From Streptomyces sp. SID8352 (GTDB taxonomy: Bacteria; Actinomycetota; Actinomycetes; Streptomycetales; Streptomycetaceae): a stretch of 42,007 bases of DNA. The notes beneath the pieces are model-generated. The model ran no database searches. It was not told the DNA's origin and saw only the letters and a list, made by a program, of their open reading frames with translations. The stretch's first letter is position 1. Every line of letters starts with the position of its first letter. Position numbers and translations under genes: made by a program. Shown here piece by piece: positions 16,888 to 26,458 of the stretch. The stretch spans positions 11,516-53,522 of the forward strand of contig NZ_WWGX01000009.1 of NCBI RefSeq assembly GCF_009862265.1, read 5' to 3'.

Positions 16888-17199
16888 GTGCTTGATACGA
16901 CGCCGTTGACCCGTGCAGTGGAGGACTTCGCCGACCGTCTGCGGGCCGCGCCGCAGAGCCGGCTGCAACGCGGGGCCGCCGCGGAGGCGCTGGAGCTGGC
17001 CAGGGAACTGGCCCGGCGCGCCCAGCGGCTGGAGGAGCCGGGGACCGAGCCCCGGGTGATGCCGGACGCGGGGATGTTCGCCGCCGCCGACCAGATCGCG
17101 GTCGCCGCGAACGACCTGGCCGCGGTCCTGACGGAGCCGGGCCAGGTGGAGGAGGCGGTGGGCCTGGTGGAGGAGGCCCGCGGACGGGCCGGGGTGTGA
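16888..17199 (+). CDS. Small conserved actinobacterial protein, unknown function
   Basis: A 103-residue, helical, charged protein: GTG start, then LDTTPLTRAVEDFADRLRAAPQSRLQRGAAAEALELARELARRAQRLEE. No signal peptide, membrane segment or catalytic motif. Codon positions show normal Streptomyces GC bias, and small proteins of this look are common in the genus, so I take it as real. Divergent from the peptidase gene, with about 175 bases between the starts. Confidence 0.7.
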   Translation: MLDTTPLTRAVEDFADRLRAAPQSRLQRGAAAEALELARELARRAQRLEEPGTEPRVMPDAGMFAAADQIAVAANDLAAVLTEPGQVEEAVGLVEEARGRAGV

Positions 17200-17307
17200 A
17201 CCGGGCGGCCGGGGAGTCCGGCGCGGGTGCGGTCCGGCGGGCGGGGCGGCGGCGGTGCCGAGGGGGCGCCGCGGAATCCGCCGGGCCCGCGGTGGTCCGG
17301 GCGCCGG

Positions 17308-18102
17308 TTACAGCGAGGCGATGACCCGGTCGGCGAGGATGTACACGTTCTCCTCGCCGCAGGAGAAGGTCAGGGTGTAGGCGCCGGAGACGCCCGAGCC
17401 GCCGAGGAGGCGCGGGGTCTCGCCCCCGGCCAGGGCGGCGGCCAGGCGCTCCGCGGTCTCGCGGTGGCCCGGCGTCATGCACAGGGTGGTGCCGTCGGCG
17501 AAGACGTACACGTCGAGGGTGCCCAGCGGGCCCGGCCGCACGTCGGCCAGCGCGACGCGGGAGGCGGCCAGTTCCTCCAGCGCGGCGACGGTGCGCTCGT
17601 GGTCGGCCACGGCGGGCGACGGGGTGGGCACGAAGTCGGGGTGCGAGGGGTGGCGGCGGCGGGCGGCGGCCAGTTCGGCGGATTCCGCGGCGCCCTCCTC
17701 GGCGTCGGCGACCGGGTCGGCCAGCGGCTCCACCACCGGCTCCAGACCCGCGAAGTCGGCCTGGCGGGGCAGGAACAGCTCGCTGTCGGAGAGCCCGAGC
17801 AGCAGCGGGGTGTCGGAGGCGTCCCGGGACTCCTGGGCGGCCCAGAAGGCCCGCGCCTCGGCGAGTTCCCGCTCGCGCTCCTCGGCGAGGGCCTCGGCGA
17901 CGGCGGCGCGTATCTCGTCGGCGTCGGCCGTCGTCCGGGCGGCCGGGACGAGGCCCCGCGCGGCGGCGGCACGGCTCTCGATCAGCTCGGTGTGCAGGGC
18001 CGCGACCCGGCGGCGCAGCACCAGGACGGTGCGCAGGACGGCGACGCCCACGGCGCCGGTGGCGGCCGTGGTGAGCAGCAGGGCGATGGGCATGGCGCTC
18101 AC
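17308..18102 (-). CDS. Membrane-anchored protein of unknown function
   Basis: A 264-residue protein from GTG 18102 (GGGAG ends 6 bases upstream); a TTG at 18120 is the alternative. One N-terminal membrane segment (PIALLLTTAATGAVGVAVL), then a long charged, probably coiled-coil region (about residues 30-110, with AEALAEERERELAEARAFWAAQE), and a C-terminal domain from about 155 with DVYVFADGTTLCMTPGHRETAERLAAALAGG and YTLTFSCGEENVYILADRVIASL. I do not recognise the domain. Likely cell-envelope associated, facing the cytoplasm. Confidence 0.75.
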   Translation of the reverse strand: MSAMPIALLLTTAATGAVGVAVLRTVLVLRRRVAALHTELIESRAAAARGLVPAARTTADADEIRAAVAEALAEERERELAEARAFWAAQESRDASDTPLLLGLSDSELFLPRQADFAGLEPVVEPLADPVADAEEGAAESAELAAARRRHPSHPDFVPTPSPAVADHERTVAALEELAASRVALADVRPGPLGTLDVYVFADGTTLCMTPGHRETAERLAAALAGGETPRLLGGSGVSGAYTLTFSCGEENVYILADRVIASL

Positions 18103-18296
18103 TGACAACTCCCGGTTCAAGGTCGATCCCCGACTTCCTACCTCAGCTTGAAGGGTGGACTAACCGTCTGTCAGTGCGTAACGTCACGAAACGGACAGGA
18201 CTTTGGGCCCCCGGGAGCCCGCTCGACCCCTCTGACCTGCGAGGATTCCCCGCTGAGAGAGGTAGGTCACATCCTGAGGGAGATTGAGTCACAAAA

Positions 18297-18333
18297 CGGC
18301 CCAGAACCCAGGGGATTCCGGGGTTCCGGGCCG
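18297..18333 (-). terminator. Intrinsic terminator of the thiolase gene
   Basis: A 13-bp stem with one mismatch (arms 18297-18309 and 18321-18333, loop 11 bases). Read on the minus strand the stem is followed at once by TTTT (18296-18293), a classical intrinsic terminator, rare in so GC-rich a genome. It lies 59 bases after the thiolase stop. Confidence 0.75.
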
Positions 18334-18391
18334 TCGGGTCACACCGGGTGCCGTCGGGGTCACTGACGGTTTCTCAGCCGGTGGTGCCGGG

Positions 18392-19612
18392 TCAGCTCAG
18401 CCGCTCGACGACCATGGCCATGCCCTGGCCGCCGCCGACGCACATGGTCTCCAGGCCGAACTGCTTGTCGTGCCACTGGAGGGAGTTGATCAGCGTGCCG
18501 GTGATGCGGGCGCCGGTCATGCCGAAGGGGTGGCCGACGGCGATGGCGCCGCCGTTGACGTTCAGCTTCTCCAGCGGGACGCCGAGGTCGCGGTAGGAGG
18601 GGATGACCTGTGCGGCGAACGCCTCGTTGATCTCGACGAGGTCGATGTCGTCCATGGTGAGCCCGGCGCGGGAGAGCGCCTGCCGGCTGGCCTCGACGGG
18701 GCCCAGGCCCATGATCTCGGGGGAGAGGGCGGAGACGCCGGTGGAGACGATCCGGGCGAGCGGCGTCAGGCCCAGTTCGCCGGCCTTGGTGTCGCTCATG
18801 ATGACGAGGGCGGCGGCGCCGTCGTTGAGCGGGCAGCAGTTCCCGGCGGTGACCAGGCCGTCGGGACGGAAGACGGGCTTGAGCCCCCGGACGCCCTCCA
18901 TGGTGACCCCCGCGCGCGGTCCGTCGTCCTCGGCGACCACGGTGCCGTCGGGGAGGGTGACCGGGGTGATCTCGCGGTCCCAGAAGCCGTTCGCGACGGC
19001 CTCCTCCGCGAGGTTCTGGGAGCGGACGCCGAACTCGTCCATCTCCTGGCGGCTGATGCCCCGCAGCCGGGCCAGGTTCTCGGCGGTCTGGCCCATCGCG
19101 ATGTAGGGGTCGGGGGTCAGCCGGTCCTCGCGCGGGTCGTGCCAGGTGGTGCCCTCCCGCGCGGCCGTCCCGGCGGTGCGCGCCTCGGCCTCGGCGAACA
19201 GCGGGTTGTGGGTGTCCGGCAGGCTGTCGGAGTTGCCCTTGGCGAACCGGGAGACCATCTCGACCCCGGCCGAGACGAAGACGTCGCCCTCACCGGCCCG
19301 GATGGCGTGCAGGGCCATGCGGGAGGTCTGGAGGGAGGAGGAGCAGTACCGGGTGATGGTGCAGCCCGGCAGGAAGTCCATGCCCATCCGGACGGCGACG
19401 ATCCGGGCGAGGTTGTTGCCCTGCTCGCCGCCGGGCAGCCCGCAGCCGAGCATCAGGTCGTCGATGTCCCGGGGGTCGAGTCCGGGGACCCGCGCGAGCG
19501 CCGCCTCGATGACGGTGGCGGTCAGGTCGTCGGCGCGCAGGTCCTTCAGGGAGCCCTTGAACGCGCGGCCGATGGGGGAGCGGGCGGCAGAGACGATCAC
19601 GGCTTCGGGCAT
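18392..19612 (-). CDS. Acetyl-CoA C-acetyltransferase (thiolase)
   Basis: A 406-residue thiolase. Acyl-enzyme Cys90 is in [12 protein letters not shown], then EINEAFAAQ, His361 in [16 protein letters not shown], and the second catalytic Cys391 in [10 protein letters not shown]. The Asn-His and Cys-Gly loops are complete, so the enzyme should be active. It catalyses reversible thiolysis or Claisen condensation of acyl-CoA, in fatty-acid oxidation or acetoacetyl-CoA formation. ATG at 19612 preferred over the adjacent GTG at 19615. A single-gene unit: a terminator follows, and a KstR2/FadR-like palindrome lies 150 bases upstream. Confidence 0.95.
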   Translation of the reverse strand: MPEAVIVSAARSPIGRAFKGSLKDLRADDLTATVIEAALARVPGLDPRDIDDLMLGCGLPGGEQGNNLARIVAVRMGMDFLPGCTITRYCSSSLQTSRMALHAIRAGEGDVFVSAGVEMVSRFAKGNSDSLPDTHNPLFAEAEARTAGTAAREGTTWHDPREDRLTPDPYIAMGQTAENLARLRGISRQEMDEFGVRSQNLAEEAVANGFWDREITPVTLPDGTVVAEDDGPRAGVTMEGVRGLKPVFRPDGLVTAGNCCPLNDGAAALVIMSDTKAGELGLTPLARIVSTGVSALSPEIMGLGPVEASRQALSRAGLTMDDIDLVEINEAFAAQVIPSYRDLGVPLEKLNVNGGAIAVGHPFGMTGARITGTLINSLQWHDKQFGLETMCVGGGQGMAMVVERLS

Positions 19613-20107
19613 CACGGCTCCAGTGGCGGGACGGTACGGACGGGGTGGGGGCGGGCGGGCAGGCGGCGGCGGCCGGGTCGGGGTCGGAGGGGCTGCCTGG
19701 GAAGTTACCGCTCCGTAGTGGCCGGGTCACGGGGGGCGGGGTGTGAGATGGGCCCCATGTGTCCAAGCGCTTGCTTGGCAGCGTACGCCGTGACCACGGC
19801 CGCTGCCACGGGGGCGCGGCCCCTGCCCTTGGCTCCGTCCTGGCCCGGCCCTGGCTCCGCCCGGGCCCACGCCGGCCCCGGCTCGGCCCCGCCCTGTCCG
19901 GAGCGGTCGGCGGCGGGCGACGCACCCGCGCTCCCGCCCCGTCCGGTCGGGTCGGCGCCGCCACCCCGCCGCGCGTCGCGCCGTCCGTGTCCGCCGCTGC
20001 CACCGCTGCGACCACCGGTCGCCGGTCACCGTCCCCATGGCCCCCCGATCCGTAGCGGCCCCGGCCGGACGGAGCGGGGTGGGCGGGCCGGTACCCGCCC
20101 CGCCCGC
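19613..20107. other. 495-bp intergenic region with a palindrome, no gene seen
   Basis: Lies between the thiolase start and the stop of the SGNH esterase, both on the minus strand. Apart from the palindrome at 19763-19778 and the presumed thiolase promoter it is very C/G-rich; open frames of about 100 codons on both strands show only Arg/Pro/Ala strings. Confidence 0.5.
19763..19778 (-). promoter_or_regulatory. CAAG-type operator palindrome upstream of thiolase
   Basis: CCAAGCGCTTGCTTGG carries an internal CAAGCGCTTG palindrome and an overlapping CCAAGC/GCTTGG pair. From memory it resembles the AnCAAGnnCTTGnT motif of the TetR repressor KstR2 and related acyl-CoA-sensing regulators, which would suit a thiolase promoter. 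No such regulator is encoded nearby. Confidence 0.4.
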
Positions 20108-21145
20108 CTACCGCGTCGTCCGCTCCGAGGGCTCCGGCTCCGCCTCGGCGACCCGGCGCCTGCGGCGCCGCTTGAGCAGGACCCAGGCGCCCCAGGGCCC
20201 CCGCGGTCCCGTCGGGAGCGCGGCGGCGACCTCCGTGCCCGCCTCGTCCGCGGCCTCCGCCGCCGCCCGCGCCACCGGCAGGAACCCCTCGCGCCGGGCG
20301 GCGTCCGGCCGCTCCTCCTCCGCGGGCCACAGCCCGAGCGCCGCGCAGACCGACGGCAGCACCGCCATCGCCGCCGTCGCGTATCCCTCGGCCGAGGGGT
20401 GGTAGTTGTCGGGGCCGAACAGCTCCCGCGGGTTCTGCGCGAACTCGGGTCCCAGCAGGTCGCCCAGCGACACCGTGCGCCCGCCCTGCTCCACCGCGCC
20501 GATGGTCTGCGCCGCCGCGAGCTGCCGCGAGGCGCGCCGGGCCAGCCAGCGCAGCGGCTGCCGCACCGGCTCGATGGTGCCCAGGTCGGGGCAGGTGCCC
20601 ACGACGACCTCCGCGCCCGCCGTGCGCAGCCGCCGTACCGCCGCCGACAGGTAGCGGACCGAGCGGGTGGCCGGCATCCGGTGGGTGACGTCGTTGGCGC
20701 CGATCATGACGACGCAGATGTCGGGGGCCTCGGCCGGGTCGGCCAGCACCAGCGCCACCTGGCGGTCCAGGTCGTCCGAGCGGGCCCCCGGCAGCGCCAC
20801 CGACCGCAGCCGCACCGGCCGCTCCGCCACCGCCGCCAGCCCCGCCGCCAGCAGGGCCCCCGGGGTCTGCCCGGCCCGGTGCACGCCCTGCCCCGCGGCC
20901 GTGGAGTCGCCCAGCATCACCAGCCGCAGCGGTGTCCCGCCCGCCGCGGTCAGGGGGCCGCCGTAGAGGCCCTCGGCGTTCGGCACCCGCTCGGGCGTGC
21001 CGCCGCCCACCGCCCGCCGGGCGAGCTGCACCTCGGCCAGCAGCAGCCCGGCCGCCGCGGCACCGGCGAGCCCGATCCCCCCGCCGCCGTACGCCGCGCC
21101 GGCCGCGATGCGCCGGGCCACCCTGGCCCTCGACATGCTGGTCAT
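20108..21145 (-). CDS. SGNH/GDSL family esterase or lipase
   Basis: A 345-residue protein. An N-terminal membrane anchor or signal (AAGAAYGGGGIGLAGAAAAGLLLAEV) is followed by the SGNH hydrolase core: block I LVMLGDSTAAGQG (Ser nucleophile), block II Gly in LPGARSDDL, block III IGANDVTH (Asn), and block V DNYHPSAEGY (Asp and His). The C-terminal 70 residues end in a basic KRRRRRR stretch, presumably cytoplasmic-side or disordered. Acts on ester bonds of lipids or glycans at the cell surface; substrate unknown. Divergent from the cystathionine beta-synthase gene. Confidence 0.9.
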   Translation of the reverse strand: MTSMSRARVARRIAAGAAYGGGGIGLAGAAAAGLLLAEVQLARRAVGGGTPERVPNAEGLYGGPLTAAGGTPLRLVMLGDSTAAGQGVHRAGQTPGALLAAGLAAVAERPVRLRSVALPGARSDDLDRQVALVLADPAEAPDICVVMIGANDVTHRMPATRSVRYLSAAVRRLRTAGAEVVVGTCPDLGTIEPVRQPLRWLARRASRQLAAAQTIGAVEQGGRTVSLGDLLGPEFAQNPRELFGPDNYHPSAEGYATAAMAVLPSVCAALGLWPAEEERPDAARREGFLPVARAAAEAADEAGTEVAAALPTGPRGPWGAWVLLKRRRRRRVAEAEPEPSERTTR

Positions 21146-21311
21146 ACGTCGCCACCACCTCCGTCGAGCCGTACACCCACTGCTTGCCCCGTACGGACGG
21201 TTGCCCAATCCCACCGGTGAGTGAACGGACGGCGCAGGACACCGGCCGGTCGGCAGGCCATAGGGTGGCGGGACCCAGACGACCCCATACTTCGCCGCCC
21301 CCGGAGACCAC

Positions 21312-22700
<1,389 letters not shown>

Positions 22701-23102
22701 GGTGACCCCGGCCCGCGGCGGCGCAGGCCCTCCCGGCGGCGGACCGGCCCCGCCGGGAGGCACACACCCTCCCTCGCCCGCGCGGGACGGCGTCCGACGC
22801 GCGGGACCCGCACCGGGCGGACCGGCGGCGGGCGGGGACCGGGCGGGGACCGGCGCACCGGGCACGGGCCGCCGTCCGCACGGAAGCGGAACGCGTGCGA
22901 AACGCGCCCGCAGCACCGGCGTCGCACGCCTGCGCGAGAGTGGGGCGCGTCGGCGTCACGGACCCGCCGGAGCGGCTCCCGGACCTCCGTGCGCGCCGAG
23001 GGCGCCGTGCCCGGCCGCCGGGCCGGGTCCGGACGTCCCCCGCGGGGACCCGCCGCCGTCCCGCCCCCGGAGACGGGGGTGCGCGGCGGTCCCCGCGCGG
23101 CC
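22701..23102. other. 402-bp gap between converging genes
   Basis: Contains the stem-loop at 22729-22760. The remainder is G/C-rich with no coding frame that has a ribosome binding site or recognisable sequence; I see nothing else in it. Confidence 0.5.
22729..22760 (+). terminator. Stem-loop after cystathionine beta-synthase
   Basis: A perfect 11-bp stem (CCTCCCGGCGG at 22729-22739, CCGCCGGGAGG at 22750-22760) with a 10-base loop, 28 bases after the stop codon; no T tract. Confidence 0.6.
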
Positions 23103-23540
23103 TCAGTCCTTCCAGGTGTCCTCGTCGCCCCCGGGGCGGCGGGCGCGGGCGAAGAGGCCCGGGTGGGAGCGGGCGGCCTGGACGATGTTGACGCCGACGA
23201 TGCCCGCCCAGGCGACCAGCAGCCCGGGGAGCCGTCCGACGCCCCCGCCGATCGCGGACAGCGGAATGGCCAGGACCAGCGAGACGATGCCGAAGCCGAA
23301 GCGCTCGCCGAAGGAGTCCGTGGACCGGGGCGAGCGCGACTCCCGCGCCGCCGTCATCCGCTCCTCCGCGAGCACGCGCCGCACCCGCCGCTCGACCGCG
23401 CCGTCGATCCGCCGGTCGATCTTCTCCAGGAACGACTCCACCAGCGCCGCGTCGTACTCCTCGCCCAGGTCCCTGCGGGCCCGCAGGGTCGCGTCGAGTT
23501 CCTTCGTCAGGTCAGGGTCCCGCCCGTCCGTTGCCGTCAC
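23103..23540 (-). CDS. Small membrane protein, unknown function
   Basis: A 145-residue protein from GTG 23540. The first half is charged and helical (LTKELDATLRARRDLGEEYDAALVESFLEKIDRR), the second has two hydrophobic segments (FGFGIVSLVLAIPLSAIGGG and LPGLLVAWAGIVGVNIV) and a basic tail. It resembles the conserved integral membrane proteins of Streptomyces that lie beside the cystathionine beta-synthase gene. Function unknown. The ribosome binding site is weak. Confidence 0.75.
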   Translation of the reverse strand: MTATDGRDPDLTKELDATLRARRDLGEEYDAALVESFLEKIDRRIDGAVERRVRRVLAEERMTAARESRSPRSTDSFGERFGFGIVSLVLAIPLSAIGGGVGRLPGLLVAWAGIVGVNIVQAARSHPGLFARARRPGGDEDTWKD

Positions 23541-23903
23541 GCTGTCACCGTAGGCGACGGGTCCGGCGGGGACACTGGGGTTAGCCCCCGGCTCCGGCCG
23601 GGGGCGGGCGGGAGGGCCGGCGTCGGCGGGCGCGGAGCGGGACCGCCCGCCGGAGCAGCCGTTCCCGGCCGGTGCGGCCGGGCTGCCCGGACCCGGGCAT
23701 TCACCTTCCCTTTCCCCGTGCGGTTCCACCGTCCGGCGCCGGGGTTTGCGGCCCCCCGCCTTTCGGGGTTGACCGGTCCAGGACAGTCCGCTTTCGGTTG
23801 TTGCCACTCCTGATAGGGCTCCCTAACGTAGTTGACCGTGTCGGATTAAAAAACGGCGGGCAGTTGCCACTGGCGACCGCCAGGACGACGCGAGGGAGTG
23901 GGC
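23541..23903. other. Leader region of the biosynthetic cluster
   Basis: Two parts. 23541-23760 is GC-rich and featureless. From about 23790 the base composition turns towards AT, with a good promoter (23801-23829), a TTGACC at 23832, a short A tract (GGATTAAAAAACGG, about 23842-23855) and a second copy of TTGCCACT near 23864 that repeats the -35 region. No gene. Confidence 0.55.
23801..23829 (+). promoter_or_regulatory. Probable promoter of the biosynthetic operon
   Basis: TTGCCA (23801-23806), 17-base spacer, TAACGT (23824-23829): a good vegetative-type Streptomyces promoter, 74 bases before the first gene. The genes from 23904 to 34331 are tightly packed, so this may drive all of them. Confidence 0.55.
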
Positions 23904-24773
23904 ATGGTCAGTTCTCTCATTCAACGGGATGAGCGGTTCCTGACGATCCTGGACCGGCTGAGCAGCAAATCGGTCGAGGAGTACTACAACCCGTACAAGC
24001 TCTTCGAATGGCCGGACACCCTGCCGGAGGACATGTGGTGGATGAGTCCCGAACTCACCACCACCCACGGGACACCGGCGGCCGAACGGCTCGGCCCGGA
24101 GCGGCTCCACGCGCTCTCGCGGCAGGAGAGCATCAACTTCTACAGCCTCAATGTGCACGGCATCCGCGAACTGCTCATCGAGGTGACCCGGCGCATCCAC
24201 ACGGCGGGTTTCGAAACCCCTTCGCAGTTCTTCCACCACTTCATCGGTGAGGAGAACGAGCACATGTGGTTCTTCGCGGAATTCTGCCTCCGCTACGGCG
24301 GGAAGATATACCGTCAGCCCGGCGGGGTCGCCGCCGACATTCCCCGGTCCCCCGTCGAGAGCCTGCTGGTCTTCTCCCGCATCCTCATATTCGAGGAACT
24401 GGTCGACCACTTCAACTCCCGGATGGCCCTCGACGACCGGCTGCACGACACCATCCGGGCCATCAACCGCATCCACCACCAGGACGAGTCCCGGCACATC
24501 GCCTTCGGCCGGGAACTGGTCGCCGCGCTCCACGCCGACGTCCGGAGGAACGCGGGCGAGCGGGAGCTGGACGACATCTCGGACTACCTCAAGCGGTACA
24601 TGACCTTCAGCTTCGAGTCGCTCTACAACCCGCAGGTCTACCGCGACGCGGGCATCGACAAGCCGCAGGAGCTGCGCCGGGAACTGCTGGCGGGGCCCGC
24701 CCGCGCCGAGTTCGAGGCATCCGTCTTCCGCAAGACCGCCAAGTACCTGCGGAAGACCGGGATCATCCGGTGA
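23904..24773 (+). CDS. AurF-like diiron N-oxygenase
   Basis: A 289-residue helical ferritin-like oxygenase of the AurF family. The ligand pattern is complete: a first-helix Glu (Glu75 or Glu89), Glu117-x2-His120 in GEENEHMWFF, Glu164 in LIFEEL, and His191-x3-Glu195-x2-His198 in HHQDESRHIAF. Spacings from Glu117 onwards equal those I recall for AurF (Glu136/His139/Glu196/His223/Glu227/His230). AurF and CmlI oxidise arylamines to nitro groups; relatives act on amines bound to carrier proteins or make azoxy bonds. ATG 23904 with AGGGAG upstream is preferred to GTG 23898. First gene of the cluster; its stop overlaps the next start (GTGA). Confidence 0.88.
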   Translation: MVSSLIQRDERFLTILDRLSSKSVEEYYNPYKLFEWPDTLPEDMWWMSPELTTTHGTPAAERLGPERLHALSRQESINFYSLNVHGIRELLIEVTRRIHTAGFETPSQFFHHFIGEENEHMWFFAEFCLRYGGKIYRQPGGVAADIPRSPVESLLVFSRILIFEELVDHFNSRMALDDRLHDTIRAINRIHHQDESRHIAFGRELVAALHADVRRNAGERELDDISDYLKRYMTFSFESLYNPQVYRDAGIDKPQELRRELLAGPARAEFEASVFRKTAKYLRKTGIIR

Positions 24774-25642
24774 GCCCCGGCCCGCACCGCACCGGGGACT
24801 TCACCCGGGGCCGGGACGGCACCGCCGGGGACGCGCTGGTGATCCTGCCGCCCGGGCCGACCGCCCTGCTGCGCGCCCTGGACCGGGTCTTCGCCGGATG
24901 GGGCACGGCCGCCGGAGCCGACGAGATCCTGCCGCCGCCCCTCTACCCGGTGTCCGACCTGGAGAAGTTCGACGTCTACGCGAACTTCCCGCACCTCGCC
25001 CTGGCCGCCGCCCCGCTCGACCTCGAACACGGCGGCGGCAAGCCCGAGGCGGGCCGTTTCCGCCCCGGCGACCTCCGGGGCGCCCGGCTCGGCCTGCCCC
25101 ACGCCACCTGCTACGGCGCCTACCTGTACTACGAGGACACCCGGCTCCCGGGCGACACCCTCGTGACGCTGGTCAACCGCTGCTTCCGGCACGAGGACCA
25201 CTACGACGGACTGCGGCGGCTGCTGAGCTTCCAGATGCGGGAGATCGTCGCGCTCGGCTCCTTCGAGCACACCCAGCGGGTGGTGACCCGGTTCGCGGAG
25301 GTGATCGCTGACTTCGCCGGGGCCCTCGGCCTGCCCCTGGACAAGCGGGCGGCCACCGACCCGTTCTTCGAGGCGGACGGGGCGCGGGCGCTGCTGGCGA
25401 GGCTCAGCCCGGTCAAGTACGAGTTCCAGGCCGGCGGCCTGGCCATCGCCTCGGTCAACACCCACCGCAACTTCTTCGGCGAGCGGTGCGGCATCCGCCT
25501 GGCGCCGGACGGCGGGCACGCCTTCACGAGCTGCGTCGCCTTCGGGCTGGAACGCTGGGTCGCGGTGCTGCTCGACCACCACGGCCGGGACGCCGCGCGC
25601 GCCCTGGACGCCGTGGAGCGGGCCGCGGGAGAGGTCTCCTGA
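24770..25642 (+). CDS. SerRS-like amino acid:carrier protein ligase
   Basis: A 290-residue class II aminoacyl-tRNA-synthetase catalytic domain with no tRNA-binding domain. Motif 2 is NRCFRHE (136-142), motif 3 is AFGLERW (257-263). Zinc ligands of the atypical SerRS type are in place: Cys114 (HATCYG), Glu158 (QMREI) and Cys255 (FTSCVAFG). These belong to the amino acid:[carrier protein] ligases described from Bradyrhizobium and Agrobacterium, which adenylate Gly or Ala and load it on the phosphopantetheine of a small carrier protein. TDPFF and the LAIASVNTHRNFFGE stretch also fit. The carrier protein two genes on is the expected partner. Starts inside the oxygenase stop codon. Confidence 0.85.
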   Translation: MSPGPHRTGDFTRGRDGTAGDALVILPPGPTALLRALDRVFAGWGTAAGADEILPPPLYPVSDLEKFDVYANFPHLALAAAPLDLEHGGGKPEAGRFRPGDLRGARLGLPHATCYGAYLYYEDTRLPGDTLVTLVNRCFRHEDHYDGLRRLLSFQMREIVALGSFEHTQRVVTRFAEVIADFAGALGLPLDKRAATDPFFEADGARALLARLSPVKYEFQAGGLAIASVNTHRNFFGERCGIRLAPDGGHAFTSCVAFGLERWVAVLLDHHGRDAARALDAVERAAGEVS

Positions 25643-25643
25643 C

Positions 25644-26024
25644 GTGGACGCGGGACGGGTCGGCATCGATCTGGTCCCCTACGGCAGGGTCCGGGAACTG
25701 CTGGCCGCCGACGGACGGCCGGCCCTGACCCGGATGCTGTCCGCCGAGGAACAGCGGCTCCTGCGCACCGGGCGGGAGCCGGACGTCCCCGGCATCGCCG
25801 GCCGGCTGGCCGCCAAGGAGGCCGTCTTCAAGCTGTTCCGGACCGCCGGGCAGACCCTGCCCTGGCAGGACATCGAGATCCTCCGGGAGGAGGGCGGCTG
25901 GCCCGTGGTGCGGCTGCGCGGACGCGCCGCCCGCCTCGCCGCCGAGTCCCTGGTCGGCGCCATCGCGGTGAGCATCGCGCACGACGACCCCTGCGCCATC
26001 GCGATCGCCTACTCCGGCGCCTGA
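25644..26024 (+). CDS. AcpS-type phosphopantetheinyl transferase (first)
   Basis: A 126-residue AcpS-like PPTase. Asp9 in GIDLVPYGRV and Lys58-Glu59 in RLAAKEAVFK are the Mg/CoA ligands of the family; MLSAEEQRLL corresponds to the FTxxE segment. It transfers phosphopantetheine from CoA to a serine of a carrier protein. It lies between the aminoacyl ligase and its presumed carrier protein, suggesting dedication to that protein rather than to the fatty-acid ACP. GTG start one base after the previous stop. Confidence 0.85.
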   Translation: MDAGRVGIDLVPYGRVRELLAADGRPALTRMLSAEEQRLLRTGREPDVPGIAGRLAAKEAVFKLFRTAGQTLPWQDIEILREEGGWPVVRLRGRAARLAAESLVGAIAVSIAHDDPCAIAIAYSGA

Positions 26025-26061
26025 CGGCCGCCCCGCCCCGGGCGCGCCCCGCCGGACCGCC

Positions 26062-26137
26062 GCACGGCCCCCCGCGCACCGCCGCCGCACGGCCCCACCG
26101 CGCACCGCCGCACGGCCCCACCGCGCCGCACGGCCCC
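26062..26137. repeat. Short GC-rich repeats before a carrier-protein gene
   Basis: GCACGGCCCC occurs four times (26062, 26087, 26110, 26128) within longer related units of irregular period (25, 23 and 18 bases), mostly continuing ACCGCGC. It fills most of the 176-base gap in an otherwise tight operon. Could fold into RNA structure; no gene. Confidence 0.6.
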
Positions 26138-26200
26138 ACCGCGCACCGGCGCACCGCACCGTCCCCACCCCGACAGGCCCACCCGAGCGAGGAGTTGGAC

Positions 26201-26440
26201 ATGGCTTCGGCAGGAATCGAAGACGTACGCGCGTGGATACTCGGCCGCCACCCGGACCGCACGTCCGTGTCGGACGACGAGAACCTCATCGAGAACCGGC
26301 TCGTCGACTCGCTGTCCTTCGTCGAACTCGTCTACACGATCGAGGGCGCGAGCGGCGCGGAGATCGACTTCGACGCCATCGACATCCAGGACTTCCAGAC
26401 CCTCTCGGCCATCGAGAAGGCGTTCTTCGCGACCGTCTGA
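26201..26440 (+). CDS. Freestanding carrier protein (first)
   Basis: A 79-residue acyl/peptidyl carrier protein. Phosphopantetheine attachment at Ser37 in NRLVDSLSFVEL; the second and third helices (GAEIDFDAIDIQDFQTLSAIEKAF) are acidic as usual. GGAG upstream of ATG 26201. Its place just after the SerRS-like ligase and a PPTase makes it the likely acceptor of the activated amino acid, as in the known aa:CP ligase pairs. Confidence 0.9.
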   Translation: MASAGIEDVRAWILGRHPDRTSVSDDENLIENRLVDSLSFVELVYTIEGASGAEIDFDAIDIQDFQTLSAIEKAFFATV

Positions 26441-26458
26441 CCCAGGAGGGAGCACACC

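Noticed and set aside
18284..21220. 978-codon open frame on the plus strand
   Set aside because: Shadow of the thiolase and esterase genes; no ribosome binding site and no family resemblance.
26062..26137. CRISPR-like array
   Set aside because: The repeats are short, irregular in period and lack unique spacers of constant length.
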